Source of the DNA: JAXDJJ01 sp034665745
GTDB lineage: Bacteria > Actinomycetota > CADDZG01 > WHSQ01
Direction: 5' to 3'
Assembly: GCA_034665745.1 (NCBI GenBank)
Contig: JAXDJJ010000006.1
Coordinates: 1 to 62,798 of the forward strand
Length of the DNA stretch: 62,798 bases
Part shown: positions 43,381-51,168 of the stretch, one piece after another
Layout of the letters: each line of letters starts with the position of its first letter
How positions within the stretch are numbered: the stretch's first letter is position 1
Notes under the pieces: generated by a model
What the model was told of the DNA's origin: nothing
Seen by the model: the letters and a program-made list of their open reading frames with translations, nothing else
The model's database searches: none
Program-made: the position numbers and the translations under genes

Positions 43381-44753
43381 TGGACGATTACGGGCGCTAC
43401 AGCTTGTGGCTGGACTCGGTCGGCGACATCGAGCCGCGGCCCCCGCTACCCGGCGATGTCACCGCGGATGTCGCGATCGTCGGCGCGGGCTACACAGGCC
43501 TGTGGACCGCTTACTACCTTTTGAAAGAGCAGCCGAGCTTGCGCGTCGTGATCCTCGAGAAGGAGGTCGCCGGTTTCGGCGCGTCGGGTCGCAACGGCGG
43601 GTGGTGCTCGGCCCTGTTCGCTGCGCCGCTGTCGAAGATAGCGAAGCGCTACGGGCGTGAGCGCGCCATCGCTCTTCAACGAGAGATGTTCCACACCGTC
43701 GACGAGGTTGGTCGAGCCCTGGACGAAGAGGGCATCGATGCCCACTTCAACAAGGGAGGCACGCTGACCCTGGTCACCTCCCCGACGCAACTCGATCGGG
43801 TGAAAGCCGAGCTCGACGAGGAACATTCGTGGGGCTTCAGCGACGAGGACTTCAGGTGGCTCGACGGGGCCGAGCTCAGCGATCGCATCCGCATCCCCGG
43901 TGCGATCGCGGCTCGCTTCACGCCGCATTGCGCACGCATCCACCCGGCGCTGCTCGTTCGGGGCCTGGCCGACACGGTCGAGCGACTTGGAGCGAAGATC
44001 TACGAACGGAGCGCGGTCACCGAGATCGGGGACCGCGTTGTGCGCACCGGTCATGGATCCGTTCGGGCCGACGTCATCGTGCGTGCCACCGAGGGCTATA
44101 CCGCGAAGCTCCCCAGCCTGAAGCGCGAGCTCCTGCCTCTCTATTCATTGATGGTGGCGACCGAACCATTGAGCACCCAAGCGTGGGCCGATATCGGTTG
44201 GGATGGCTATGAGACCCTCCACGACGGGCGTCATCTGCTCATCTATGCCCAGCGCACCGCCGATGGTCGCATCGCGATCGGCGGCCGGGGTGCGCCGTAT
44301 CACTTCGGCTCTCGCATCGAAGATTCGTTCGATCACGATCCCGGTGTCTTCGCGGCACTGCGCGGGCAGATCGCCGAGCTGTTTCCCGCGGCCGCGGATG
44401 CCAAGGTGACCCACGAGTGGGGCGGGTGCCTCGGTGTTCCCCGTGACTGGTTCAGCTCCGTTGGCTTCGACAAACTCAGCGGACGCGCGTGGGCCGGTGG
44501 TTACGTCGGTGACGGAGTGTCGACGACGAACCTCGCCGGCCGTACGTTGCGGGACCTGATCCTCGGCCGAGAGACCGATCTAACCCGGCTCCCATGGGTC
44601 AATCACGAGTGGCGCTCGTGGGAACCAGAACCGTTGCGTTGGATCGGCGTCAACGCGGGCCTGAAAGCGATGGCCCACGCCGACAACGTCGAACTGAGAA
44701 CGGGCAAGCCGACCAGGCGCGGAGAGCTTGTGAAGCGCCTGATCGGCATGTGA
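43380..44753 (+). CDS. puuB: FAD-dependent amine oxidase, PuuB/DAO-like
   Basis: A 457-residue flavoprotein of the DAO family: FAD motif VAIVGAGYTGLWTAYYLLKEQPSLRVVILEKE, GFGASGRNGGWC, and a C-terminal AGGYVGDGVSTTNLAGRTLRDLILG. This is typical of gamma-glutamylputrescine oxidase and related amine oxidases. ATG 43380 shares a base with the puuR TGA (TGATG); ATG 43353 is an alternative inside puuR. No gamma-glutamyl ligase is seen here, so it may oxidise a free amine. Confidence 0.85.
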   Translation: MDDYGRYSLWLDSVGDIEPRPPLPGDVTADVAIVGAGYTGLWTAYYLLKEQPSLRVVILEKEVAGFGASGRNGGWCSALFAAPLSKIAKRYGRERAIALQREMFHTVDEVGRALDEEGIDAHFNKGGTLTLVTSPTQLDRVKAELDEEHSWGFSDEDFRWLDGAELSDRIRIPGAIAARFTPHCARIHPALLVRGLADTVERLGAKIYERSAVTEIGDRVVRTGHGSVRADVIVRATEGYTAKLPSLKRELLPLYSLMVATEPLSTQAWADIGWDGYETLHDGRHLLIYAQRTADGRIAIGGRGAPYHFGSRIEDSFDHDPGVFAALRGQIAELFPAAADAKVTHEWGGCLGVPRDWFSSVGFDKLSGRAWAGGYVGDGVSTTNLAGRTLRDLILGRETDLTRLPWVNHEWRSWEPEPLRWIGVNAGLKAMAHADNVELRTGKPTRRGELVKRLIGM

Positions 44754-44760
44754 CGGCTCT

Positions 44761-45366
44761 CTACTTGACGAGTTTGTAGTCGGTTCCGATCTTCGTCGTG
44801 TCCATCGTTGGGTAGGCCACTCCGGCCGGGTAGCTGCTGCCCACGTAGATGAAGCTCTGCGCCTGGGGCCCCGTCAACGTTGCGCCCTTTGCGAACGCCT
44901 TGTTGGCCTTGCGAGGGATCACGAGCATGTAGCCAAGCACCGTGATCGGGACCGGGTCTCCACCGGCGCATGTGTCGATGAGGTGTCCCTGAGCGCCAGT
45001 TAGATCGTTTCCGCCGCCCGGGTAGAAGGCTTCGACTACGAGGCAGTGGGTGCCGTCGGCTCCGGGGTTGAAGCGCACGCGGTACCCGACGCCCTGTGTG
45101 GCAGGCGGAGCGGCTTCGGTCGAGATCGAGATGTAGAGGCTCTTCGCATCGTTGGCGAAGGAGACACCGAGGAGATCGGTCACTGTGCTCGCATCGGCAG
45201 GTGTCACGTTGTCGCCGGTTGATCCGTCGCCCGTGCCCTGGTCGTTGAGTGCGTTCGCATCTCCGGCGGGGTCCTTGATGACCTCCTTGGGAGCCGGCGC
45301 TGCAGATGCGACGGCGAGGGACAGGATGATTCCGGTAGCCAGGACGATCGAGAGTGCCCGCTTCAT
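44761..45366 (-). CDS. Secreted protein of unknown function
   Basis: A 201-residue exported protein: signal peptide (KRALSIVLATGIILSLAVASAAPA) then an acidic domain (VIKDPAGDANALNDQGTGDG, SLYISISTEAAPPATQGVGYRVRFNPG) that recalls beta-sandwich DOMON/CBM9-like folds. ATG 45366 has SD GGGAGG; the longer frame adds a pre-signal stretch and is rejected. Function unknown. Confidence 0.7.
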   Translation of the reverse strand: MKRALSIVLATGIILSLAVASAAPAPKEVIKDPAGDANALNDQGTGDGSTGDNVTPADASTVTDLLGVSFANDAKSLYISISTEAAPPATQGVGYRVRFNPGADGTHCLVVEAFYPGGGNDLTGAQGHLIDTCAGGDPVPITVLGYMLVIPRKANKAFAKGATLTGPQAQSFIYVGSSYPAGVAYPTMDTTKIGTDYKLVK

Positions 45367-45467
45367 GTTGCCTCCCAGGTTGTGTTCTCTAAACGAGACC
45401 TTCGACATTCCCGACGGCTATCCCTCTTGAGAACGGGCCCGTGGCACCTATATGGGTATCCAGAAAA

Positions 45468-45527
45468 CCGCTGGGGCGGGTGGGGCAACTAGGGCACGTG
45501 CCCCACCTGCCCTAGTTGCCCTAGCGG
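45468..45527 (-). terminator. Terminator-like nested hairpin after the DinB gene
   Basis: Arms GGGCAACTAGGGCA (45483-45496) and TGCCCTAGTTGCCC (45508-45521), extended by ccgct/agcgg at the base, followed on the minus strand by TTTTCTGG. An alternative hairpin GGTGGGGCA (45479-45487)/TGCCCCACC (45499-45507) uses overlapping bases. Confidence 0.65.
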
Positions 45528-45541
45528 CATTTCGACTTTGG

Positions 45542-46054
45542 CTAGGGCTGGCCCGGCAAGTAGCCGACGGACGAATCGATCAGCTCACGCACGATGTCGG
45601 CATGGCCCGCGTGGCGAGCAGTCTCCTCGATCATGTGCAGGAGCACCCACCGCATCGACACCGTGACACCGGCCCACGACTTCCCTTCGTGGTCGAGATC
45701 GACCTCGTTGATGACCGCGTCGGCAGCGGCCCTCGCCCTCGCATAGAAATCGAGGATGTCCTGGGTGGATTCATCCGGGGTGACTCGCAGATCGGCCTCC
45801 GGGTCGTTCTTGTCGAATGGCAGCGGCTCGGTCTCCCGCCCGAAGGTCAGACAGAACCACCCGTACTCGACCGCGGCGAGGTGCTTGAGCACCCCAAGCA
45901 GGTTCGTGCCCGACTCCACCATGGGACGGCGCAGGTCCTCGTCGCTCAGGCCCTCGAGTTTCCAGACGTAGATGTTGCGCTGCTTCTGGAGGAAGGCATG
46001 CAGCGTTTCCTTCTCGGTCCCGCCGGTGCGAGGTGTTTCGACGCTCGGATCCAT
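45542..46054 (-). CDS. DinB/DUF664 family protein
   Basis: A 170-residue four-helix DinB-like protein with metal-ligand histidines in LLGVLKHLAAVEYGWF and LLHMIEETARHAGHADIVRE. Actinobacterial relatives are thiol (mycothiol)-dependent transferases. ATG 46054 is chosen because GAGACT lies six bases upstream; the TTG at 46081 gives a less convincing N-terminus. Followed by a strong terminator. Confidence 0.82.
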   Translation of the reverse strand: MDPSVETPRTGGTEKETLHAFLQKQRNIYVWKLEGLSDEDLRRPMVESGTNLLGVLKHLAAVEYGWFCLTFGRETEPLPFDKNDPEADLRVTPDESTQDILDFYARARAAADAVINEVDLDHEGKSWAGVTVSMRWVLLHMIEETARHAGHADIVRELIDSSVGYLPGQP

Positions 46055-46169
46055 CGCAGCAGTCTCCACCCATGTCACCAAATGGTCTAGTAGTCCGAGC
46101 AGAAGTAGTGAACAACCGGCCGCATGGTTCGTACAGAGGTGGGGTGAGTTCGGACAGGTCCTCGCCAGG

Positions 46170-46175
46170 TATCTT
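46170..46175 (+). promoter_or_regulatory. -10 box (TATCTT), leaderless CxxC gene
   Basis: TATCTT, six-base spacer gcgagg, ATG 46182. Confidence 0.5.
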
Positions 46176-46181
46176 GCGAGG

Positions 46182-46505
46182 ATGGATCAGCATCGCGGAT
46201 GGGAATCCCCCAAACAGCTGCACGAAGTCGAAAAACAAATTATCGACTGGCTCATGGACAGGATCCCTAGCCTCGCGTGCCCGATTTGTAGCCAGTCGAG
46301 CTGGAACATCTCCGGTCCGGCAAGGGTTTCCACCTACCCCCGAGAGACCGGATCAGCTGTTCGGCATTTCCCTGTTGTTCCGGTGGCGTGTCGCGTCTGC
46401 GCCAACACGCTTCTTTTCAACGCGCGCATCATGGGTGTTTCAGCTCGTGACCTTGCTGAATGGGAACGTACGATCGAGGCGGATCCTGAGGGTCAAGCCG
46501 AATGA
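46182..46505 (+). CDS. Small double-CxxC (zinc-ribbon-like) protein
   Basis: A 107-residue cytosolic protein with two Cys pairs (LACPICSQSSW and VACRVCANTLLFNARIMG) separated by about 36 residues, the spacing of a zinc ribbon. The leaderless -10 box sets the start at 46182; the frame back to 45972 overlaps the DinB gene antisense. ATGA-coupled to a two-TM protein, so the pair probably works together. Codon use is less GC-rich than the neighbours, hinting at transfer. Confidence 0.65.
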   Translation: MDQHRGWESPKQLHEVEKQIIDWLMDRIPSLACPICSQSSWNISGPARVSTYPRETGSAVRHFPVVPVACRVCANTLLFNARIMGVSARDLAEWERTIEADPEGQAE

Positions 46506-46924
46506 AAAGCGAGCCGGCCGGAAGTATCGGTGTCGACGTACAGACCACCCCGCCAATTGCCCCAATGGCGGCCGAACACAAACCGCGGTGGTTCGCAAGA
46601 CCTATGGACTTCGACCGCTGGCAAGCGGATATCAAAAACATGGCGAAGCTCCTGCCGGGATTTGATACCCCAACAAGCACGGCATTAGGTGCTGCCATCG
46701 CCTTCGCGCTTGCCTGGGTGGGTGAAAACAGAGCCGAAGCACCTGACACGCTTCAACTCAACTTTTATGGTCTCGCTGCTATTTTTTCTCTGCTGGCAAC
46801 CACATTCTTCTGGTTGCGGAACAAGGACGACCGCAAACGCTTGATAAATGAGGCGGAGCGGATATGCAAAGACATAGACCAGTGCGTGGAGGAGTGGAAG
46901 GACGAAGGAACCGACAGCAACTAG
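46502..46924 (+). CDS. Two-TM membrane protein coupled to the CxxC gene
   Basis: A 140-residue protein: soluble N-terminus of about 58 residues, two TM helices (STALGAAIAFALAWVG and FYGLAAIFSLLATTFFWL), then a charged helical cytoplasmic tail (NKDDRKRLINEAERICKDIDQCVEEW). ATG 46502 overlaps the upstream TGA. The layout resembles small membrane effectors or anchors in two-gene accessory cassettes, but no family is recognised. Confidence 0.65.
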   Translation: MKSEPAGSIGVDVQTTPPIAPMAAEHKPRWFARPMDFDRWQADIKNMAKLLPGFDTPTSTALGAAIAFALAWVGENRAEAPDTLQLNFYGLAAIFSLLATTFFWLRNKDDRKRLINEAERICKDIDQCVEEWKDEGTDSN

Positions 46925-47159
46925 TCCTCGTTAGCTCTGGTCCAGGGCGATGCTGATCCACCGAAGTTGTTGGGGTCAAGGGTCCAGACTCGCCCGTCGC
47001 CGTTCGGCGGTTTCGACATAGGACTTCGACCGGTCTGTGCGCTAGCCGCTCCGAATTGGGCGAGAGCCAATACATGCCTCGCCGGCGGCGATCGATCAGG
47101 CAGCCGAAGATCGGCGGGATGCTTGGGTTTCGATCCAAGTAAGCGCTGAAACCTAACGG

Positions 47160-48302
47160 CTAGAGCTTGCCGGTCCAGCGGAGCACGTCGAGGCCCCGGT
47201 TGTAGTCCAAGGTGTAGGCGATCTCGTCGGTGATCCAGTAGACCGCGCTGGTCGAGCCCCCGAACGGGAGGAAGTAACCGACCTCGGTGATCTTGCCTTT
47301 GGAGCTCACGTCGAGGAACTTCGTGCCGTGCTCGAACATCGCAGAGGCAACGAGGCCCCCGTTGTGGAACGAAGGATGCGCCTCGTGCCAGTGCGTCGAA
47401 CAGCTGAGGTCGGCGGGCGGGTTCCCGTCGGCATACGTGCCGTTGGCGACGCGGAACTCGTCGATCATCGTGAACGTGTGCGTCTTCTTCCACTTCGACG
47501 CATCCCAAGTCATGAACGCCGCGGCAGATTCGTTGCACTGCGGGTGGATGTTCGTCTCGCCCGCCAGCAGCAGGAACTTGTCGTTTCCTCCCGGCCACCG
47601 GGGAGTGTGGATGAAGCGGCCGTCTTTCGGCTGCTCGCCAACCGCGAGCACCTTGGGATGCAGCGGGTCCTTGCGAACGTCGAGCAACATGACCGGCTGT
47701 GATGCGGTCAGCACACGACCGGGTGCGACCTCTTCGACATCGTGTGCGCTCGTCGCGGGTAGGCCCTCGCCCCATTTCTCTTTCATCAGCTTCGGGTTCG
47801 ACGGGTCACGCAGGTCGATGATCTGTCCGTTCGAGTTGTAGACGTAGCGACAGTCCAAGATGCAACTAGACGTGTGCGAATTGGCACCTGCTAGCTCTCC
47901 GATGATCGTCGGATTCGTCTTGTCCTCGGTCGAAACGATATTGAGGCTTCCTGTGAAGGTGTTAGGAACGATAAGCAGCTCGCCGTTGCCGTCGATGTCC
48001 TCCCGACTGAGGTAGACCTCCTGGGGCATGGCAAGCACTCCGACCATCTGGGGGTCCTCGGGGTTTGCGAGGTCGAAGATCATGATCTTGTTCTGGTCGT
48101 TGGCGTAGAACCAACCGTCGATCAGACGGCCGCCGACTCCGTCGGTAGCGATCGGGACAGAGCGGATCCACTCGACGTTGTCGGAGCTGAGCCCCCCTGC
48201 AGATGGACCGTCCAGCAACGAAAAGGTGCCGGCCGAACTAGAGGGAACGACCAGCACGGCGGTGGCCAGTGCCATCGCGATCAGTAGCGAGATCCTCTTC
48301 AT
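47160..48302 (-). CDS. Secreted LVIVD/beta-propeller protein 3
   Basis: A 380-residue secreted protein: signal peptide (KRISLLIAMALATAVLVVPSSSA), then propeller blades (IMIFDLANPEDPQMVGVL, LNIVSTEDKTNPTIIGEL, GQIIDLRDPSNPKLM, VMLLDVRKDPLHPKVLAV). Several His cluster around THWHEAHPSFH. Third such protein in the window, on the opposite strand. The 235 bases downstream hold no supported gene. Confidence 0.8.
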   Translation of the reverse strand: MKRISLLIAMALATAVLVVPSSSAGTFSLLDGPSAGGLSSDNVEWIRSVPIATDGVGGRLIDGWFYANDQNKIMIFDLANPEDPQMVGVLAMPQEVYLSREDIDGNGELLIVPNTFTGSLNIVSTEDKTNPTIIGELAGANSHTSSCILDCRYVYNSNGQIIDLRDPSNPKLMKEKWGEGLPATSAHDVEEVAPGRVLTASQPVMLLDVRKDPLHPKVLAVGEQPKDGRFIHTPRWPGGNDKFLLLAGETNIHPQCNESAAAFMTWDASKWKKTHTFTMIDEFRVANGTYADGNPPADLSCSTHWHEAHPSFHNGGLVASAMFEHGTKFLDVSSKGKITEVGYFLPFGGSTSAVYWITDEIAYTLDYNRGLDVLRWTGKL

Positions 48303-48373
48303 GGGGCTCCTCCTAGGTCGTTGCTACCTAGGTTCGGCCCCCGGGAGCGATTCCCTCCTAAGTAAGAGGAGAG

Positions 48374-48622
48374 CTAGCGGTCGCTCAGGCGGCTGAAGAT
48401 CGCGAGCAGGAGCATGGCGGTCAGGACCGAGCCGATCCAGGCGACGCCCTTCTGGTCACCGAAGGCCGCCTCCCACACCTTGCTCCCGATGGCGGCGCCG
48501 GCGATGCCGATGAAGATCGTGCCGAGGCACCCGACGGGGTCTGTCCGCTTCAGCAGCAGGCGAGCCAAAAGGCCCACGACCGCCCCGACGACGACCCACT
48601 CGACGATCCCCATGGACTCCAT
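48374..48622 (-). CDS. GlsB/YeaQ/YmgE-type small membrane protein
   Basis: An 82-residue protein with three hydrophobic segments and the family's glycine pattern (VVVGAVVGLLARLLLK, CLGTIFIGIAGAAIGSKVW). TAGATT with a six-base spacer supports ATG 48622 over the internal ATG 48613. Relatives are stress-linked inner membrane proteins of unclear mechanism. Confidence 0.85.
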   Translation of the reverse strand: MESMGIVEWVVVGAVVGLLARLLLKRTDPVGCLGTIFIGIAGAAIGSKVWEAAFGDQKGVAWIGSVLTAMLLLAIFSRLSDR

Positions 48623-48628
48623 CGCCGG

Positions 48629-48634
48629 AATCTA
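48629..48634 (-). promoter_or_regulatory. -10 box (TAGATT), leaderless GlsB-like gene
   Basis: TAGATT on the minus strand, spacer ccggcg, ATG 48622. Confidence 0.55.
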
Positions 48635-48720
48635 CGCCGCGCCGGGCCCTATGTGCAGGTTTCCAAGCATTTCGAGCGAACTCTCCAGACCAGACCTCAA
48701 ACGTTGCGAAAGGAAGAGGC

Positions 48721-49356
48721 ATGAAGCGCTACATCGTGCTGCTGATGGTCGCTGCTCTGGCGGCGAGCCTGTTTGCCCCGACCGCGGACGCCAAGAAGAA
48801 GAAGAAGCCAAAGCCCGTGCCGGTAGCTGTCGACCAGACCTATTACATCGTCTGGAACGAGGACGCCTGCGCCCTGTCTACCGCTACGACCCTCGCGAGC
48901 AAAGATGACGCTTGCGCCGACCCGTTCGCCGGTGCAGCTGGCGCCGAACTCGGCACCGGTCCGTTCGCGATGGCCGCCCTCGATGGATTGCCGATCACGC
49001 TCGACGCGACCAAGCCCATCAAGGGCAAGATCTCAACCGAGAGCTTCATCGCTGCCAACGAAGCGCCCGTCGTGATGGGCATCGGCCAGGCACAGTTGTC
49101 GGTGAAGCTGGTCGGCACCTCGGGTGGCGAAGAGATCGTGATCGGTGAGCTGACGACGGATCCCTACACCGTGACTCCTGCGACCCAGGACTACGTCGTC
49201 GAATTCGAGATCACCCCCGCAGCAGAACTCCAGGGCAAGGTGTTCGAGGGACTCACCTTGAACCTCGAGCTCAAGGGCAACCAGATGTTCCACGGGGTCC
49301 TGCTCGCGGATGGCACCTCGACATTGACACTCGGAGCGTTCTCTCTAGCGAAGTAG
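48721..49356 (+). CDS. Secreted protein of unknown function with Lys-rich linker
   Basis: A 211-residue exported protein: signal peptide (MKRYIVLLMVAALAASLFAPTADA), a run of five lysines, then a beta-rich domain with two nearby Cys. SD AAAGGAAGAGG precedes ATG 48721. The charged run may bind cell-wall polymers; inference. No family recognised. Confidence 0.7.
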   Translation: MKRYIVLLMVAALAASLFAPTADAKKKKKPKPVPVAVDQTYYIVWNEDACALSTATTLASKDDACADPFAGAAGAELGTGPFAMAALDGLPITLDATKPIKGKISTESFIAANEAPVVMGIGQAQLSVKLVGTSGGEEIVIGELTTDPYTVTPATQDYVVEFEITPAAELQGKVFEGLTLNLELKGNQMFHGVLLADGTSTLTLGAFSLAK

Positions 49357-49386
49357 GCCGTCTGCTGGGTTCGGGCCTCGCTCTGG

Positions 49387-49392
49387 CAGGAT
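49387..49392 (+). promoter_or_regulatory. CAGGAT -10-like box, leaderless crotonase gene
   Basis: CAGGAT, spacer gcccgg, ATG 49399. The same arrangement precedes 33497 and 51169. Confidence 0.45.
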
Positions 49393-49398
49393 GCCCGG

Positions 49399-50244
49399 AT
49401 GCCGAACACCCTTCGTACTGAGTTGGCCGACGGGGTCTTCTCGATCGTCCTAACGCGGGCCGAGGAATACAACACGATCACCTTGGATCTGCGTGACGAG
49501 CTGTCCGCAGCGATCGACGAGGGCGATGCCAACGATGACGCGCACGTGATCCTGTTGCGCGCAGAGGGACCAGCCTTCTGCGCCGGCTATGGGCTCGACT
49601 GGTCGACCGAGATGCAAGCGCAAGAGGCATCCGGGGGCCGGGTGTGGGATTCCGCCGCCGACCTGCGCGGGATCTCGAGTTTCGTCGACGTCTACATGAA
49701 GCTCTTCAAGGCATGGAAGCCGACGATCGCCGCGGTGCAGGGTTGGTGCATCGCCGGCGGCACCGACATGGTCCTGTGCGCCGACATCATCGTTGCGGGG
49801 GAGGGCGCATCGTTCGGCTACCCACCGTCGCGCGTGTGGGGCACACCGACGACCGCGATGTGGGTCTACCGGCTCGGCCTCGAGCGCGCCAAGCGCTACC
49901 TCCTCACCGGTGACGAGATCAAAGCTCCCGAAGCAGCACGCATGGGATTGATCCTCGAAGCCGTTCCGGACGACGAGCTCCAGGACCGCGCGATGGGCCT
50001 CGCGAAACGGATGGCGCTGTTGCCGACGAACCAACTCGTGATGCTGAAATTGCTTTGCAACCAAACCGTTGAGAACATGGGCCTCACCTCGTCACGGACT
50101 CTGGGCTCCCTGTTCGACGGCATCGCCCGTCACACCCAAGAGGGCCTCGACTTCGTCACACGATCTGGCGAGATAGGCATCCGCGAAGCGGTACGCGAGC
50201 GGGACGACCCGTTCGGCGACTACGGCTCGCGCAAGAAGAGCTAA
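49399..50244 (+). CDS. Enoyl-CoA hydratase/isomerase (crotonase) family protein
   Basis: A 281-residue crotonase-fold enzyme: first oxyanion region (GPAFCAGYGLDW), second (KPTIAAVQGWCIAGGTDMVLCADIIVAGEGASFGYPPSRVWG). The usual catalytic Glu pair is not obvious, so isomerase, hydrolase or decarboxylase activity is possible. CAGGAT with a six-base spacer precedes ATG 49399. Confidence 0.88.
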   Translation: MPNTLRTELADGVFSIVLTRAEEYNTITLDLRDELSAAIDEGDANDDAHVILLRAEGPAFCAGYGLDWSTEMQAQEASGGRVWDSAADLRGISSFVDVYMKLFKAWKPTIAAVQGWCIAGGTDMVLCADIIVAGEGASFGYPPSRVWGTPTTAMWVYRLGLERAKRYLLTGDEIKAPEAARMGLILEAVPDDELQDRAMGLAKRMALLPTNQLVMLKLLCNQTVENMGLTSSRTLGSLFDGIARHTQEGLDFVTRSGEIGIREAVRERDDPFGDYGSRKKS

Positions 50245-51056
50245 GCCTCGCGTTCTAGTACCAGGTCCCCGGGCTCGAGGGGGCCGGACTCTTCGAATTC
50301 GGAGAGCAGGGTCGTCACGATCGACCGTGCGTCCGACAACGTGTTCTCGAGAGCTACCGCGGCCTTGTGCTCGTCTCCGACCTCGCGCGCCATCGCGGCC
50401 ACGGCAAGGCCCTGGACGATGCTGTCGTTCATCTCCAACGCCTGTTTGCGCCGCCGATCGATCTCTCCCTGTTGATGCTGCCTGTCGCGTAGCAGGTACT
50501 CCTCGTTCCGTTTCCACACGATCAGTCCGGCGATCGTGGCTCCGAGGATGAAGAAGCCGTGGATCAACGCCCATTTGAAAGGGTGATCGATCGCCGCCGG
50601 ATGGTTGTACACGCTTCCGGGATCGAGACTTCCCATCACGCCGTGGTGGATGACCACGTAAGCGATCGAGAGAAGGAACGGCGCCCACAGTTGGTAAAGC
50701 GTGATCAGGGTGACCATGACGAAGAAATGGAAATGGGCTTCGATCACGCCCCCCGACATGTGGACCAGGATCGCGGAAGCAGACAGGAGCCCAAGTGTGG
50801 CAGCGACCGCGCGCTCGACCCGCCCCACCGAGCGGATGCTCGCCACCGCGGCTAGGACGCCAACGACGCTTCCTTCCAGGATCGAATGGACCGGGCCGAA
50901 GCCTCGGTAGATCCCGAACGCGATGAGTCCGGCGGTCTGGAGCCACAGGAACACGACGAAGCCGTGGTGACGCCGCCGCCAGATGTCCTCGGGGAGAGGC
51001 TCTCCCTTCGGCAGGCGGGCGCGGAGTTGATCGAGGAGGCCGGTCTGAGAGCTCAA
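50241..51056 (-). CDS. Membrane sensor protein without catalytic output domain
   Basis: A 271-residue protein: about six TM helices with His-rich motifs (HMSGGVIEAHFHFFVMVTLITLYQLWAPFLL, HHGVMGSLDPGSVYNHPAA), as found at the N-terminus of some diguanylate cyclases and kinases. A coiled coil and a dimerisation-like helix (EMNDSIVQGLAVAAMA ... ARSIVTTLLSEFEESG) follow. No ATPase or GGDEF domain is present. TTG 51056 has SD AAAGGTGAAGGG; a TAATAG -10 at 51121-51126 excludes starts further upstream. Overlaps the crotonase end by four bases. Confidence 0.7.
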   Translation of the reverse strand: MSSQTGLLDQLRARLPKGEPLPEDIWRRRHHGFVVFLWLQTAGLIAFGIYRGFGPVHSILEGSVVGVLAAVASIRSVGRVERAVAATLGLLSASAILVHMSGGVIEAHFHFFVMVTLITLYQLWAPFLLSIAYVVIHHGVMGSLDPGSVYNHPAAIDHPFKWALIHGFFILGATIAGLIVWKRNEEYLLRDRQHQQGEIDRRRKQALEMNDSIVQGLAVAAMAREVGDEHKAAVALENTLSDARSIVTTLLSEFEESGPLEPGDLVLEREA

Positions 51057-51156
51057 CCCTTCACCTTTCCTGTGCCCTGTTCCTGATTCGAGGTCGCTCA
51101 AGCGAACCGACCAGCGGGAACTATTACCCACTCTGAATGGAACCAAACCGACCTGG

Positions 51157-51162
51157 CAGGAT
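51157..51162 (+). promoter_or_regulatory. CAGGAT -10-like box, leaderless patatin gene
   Basis: CAGGAT, spacer gccggg, ATG 51169; no SD. Confidence 0.45.
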
Positions 51163-51168
51163 GCCGGG

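Noticed and set aside
46033..46665. 210-codon plus-strand frame across the CxxC and two-TM genes
   Set aside because: Other frame of a coupled gene pair with visible Cys motifs and TM helices.
46921..47019. Minus-strand ORF of 32 codons (MSKPPNGDGR...) after the LVIVD gene, sharing a CTAG with the two-TM gene
   Set aside because: No SD or -10 box at the right distance, no recognisable motif; too short to support. The rest of 46925-47159 also shows no gene.
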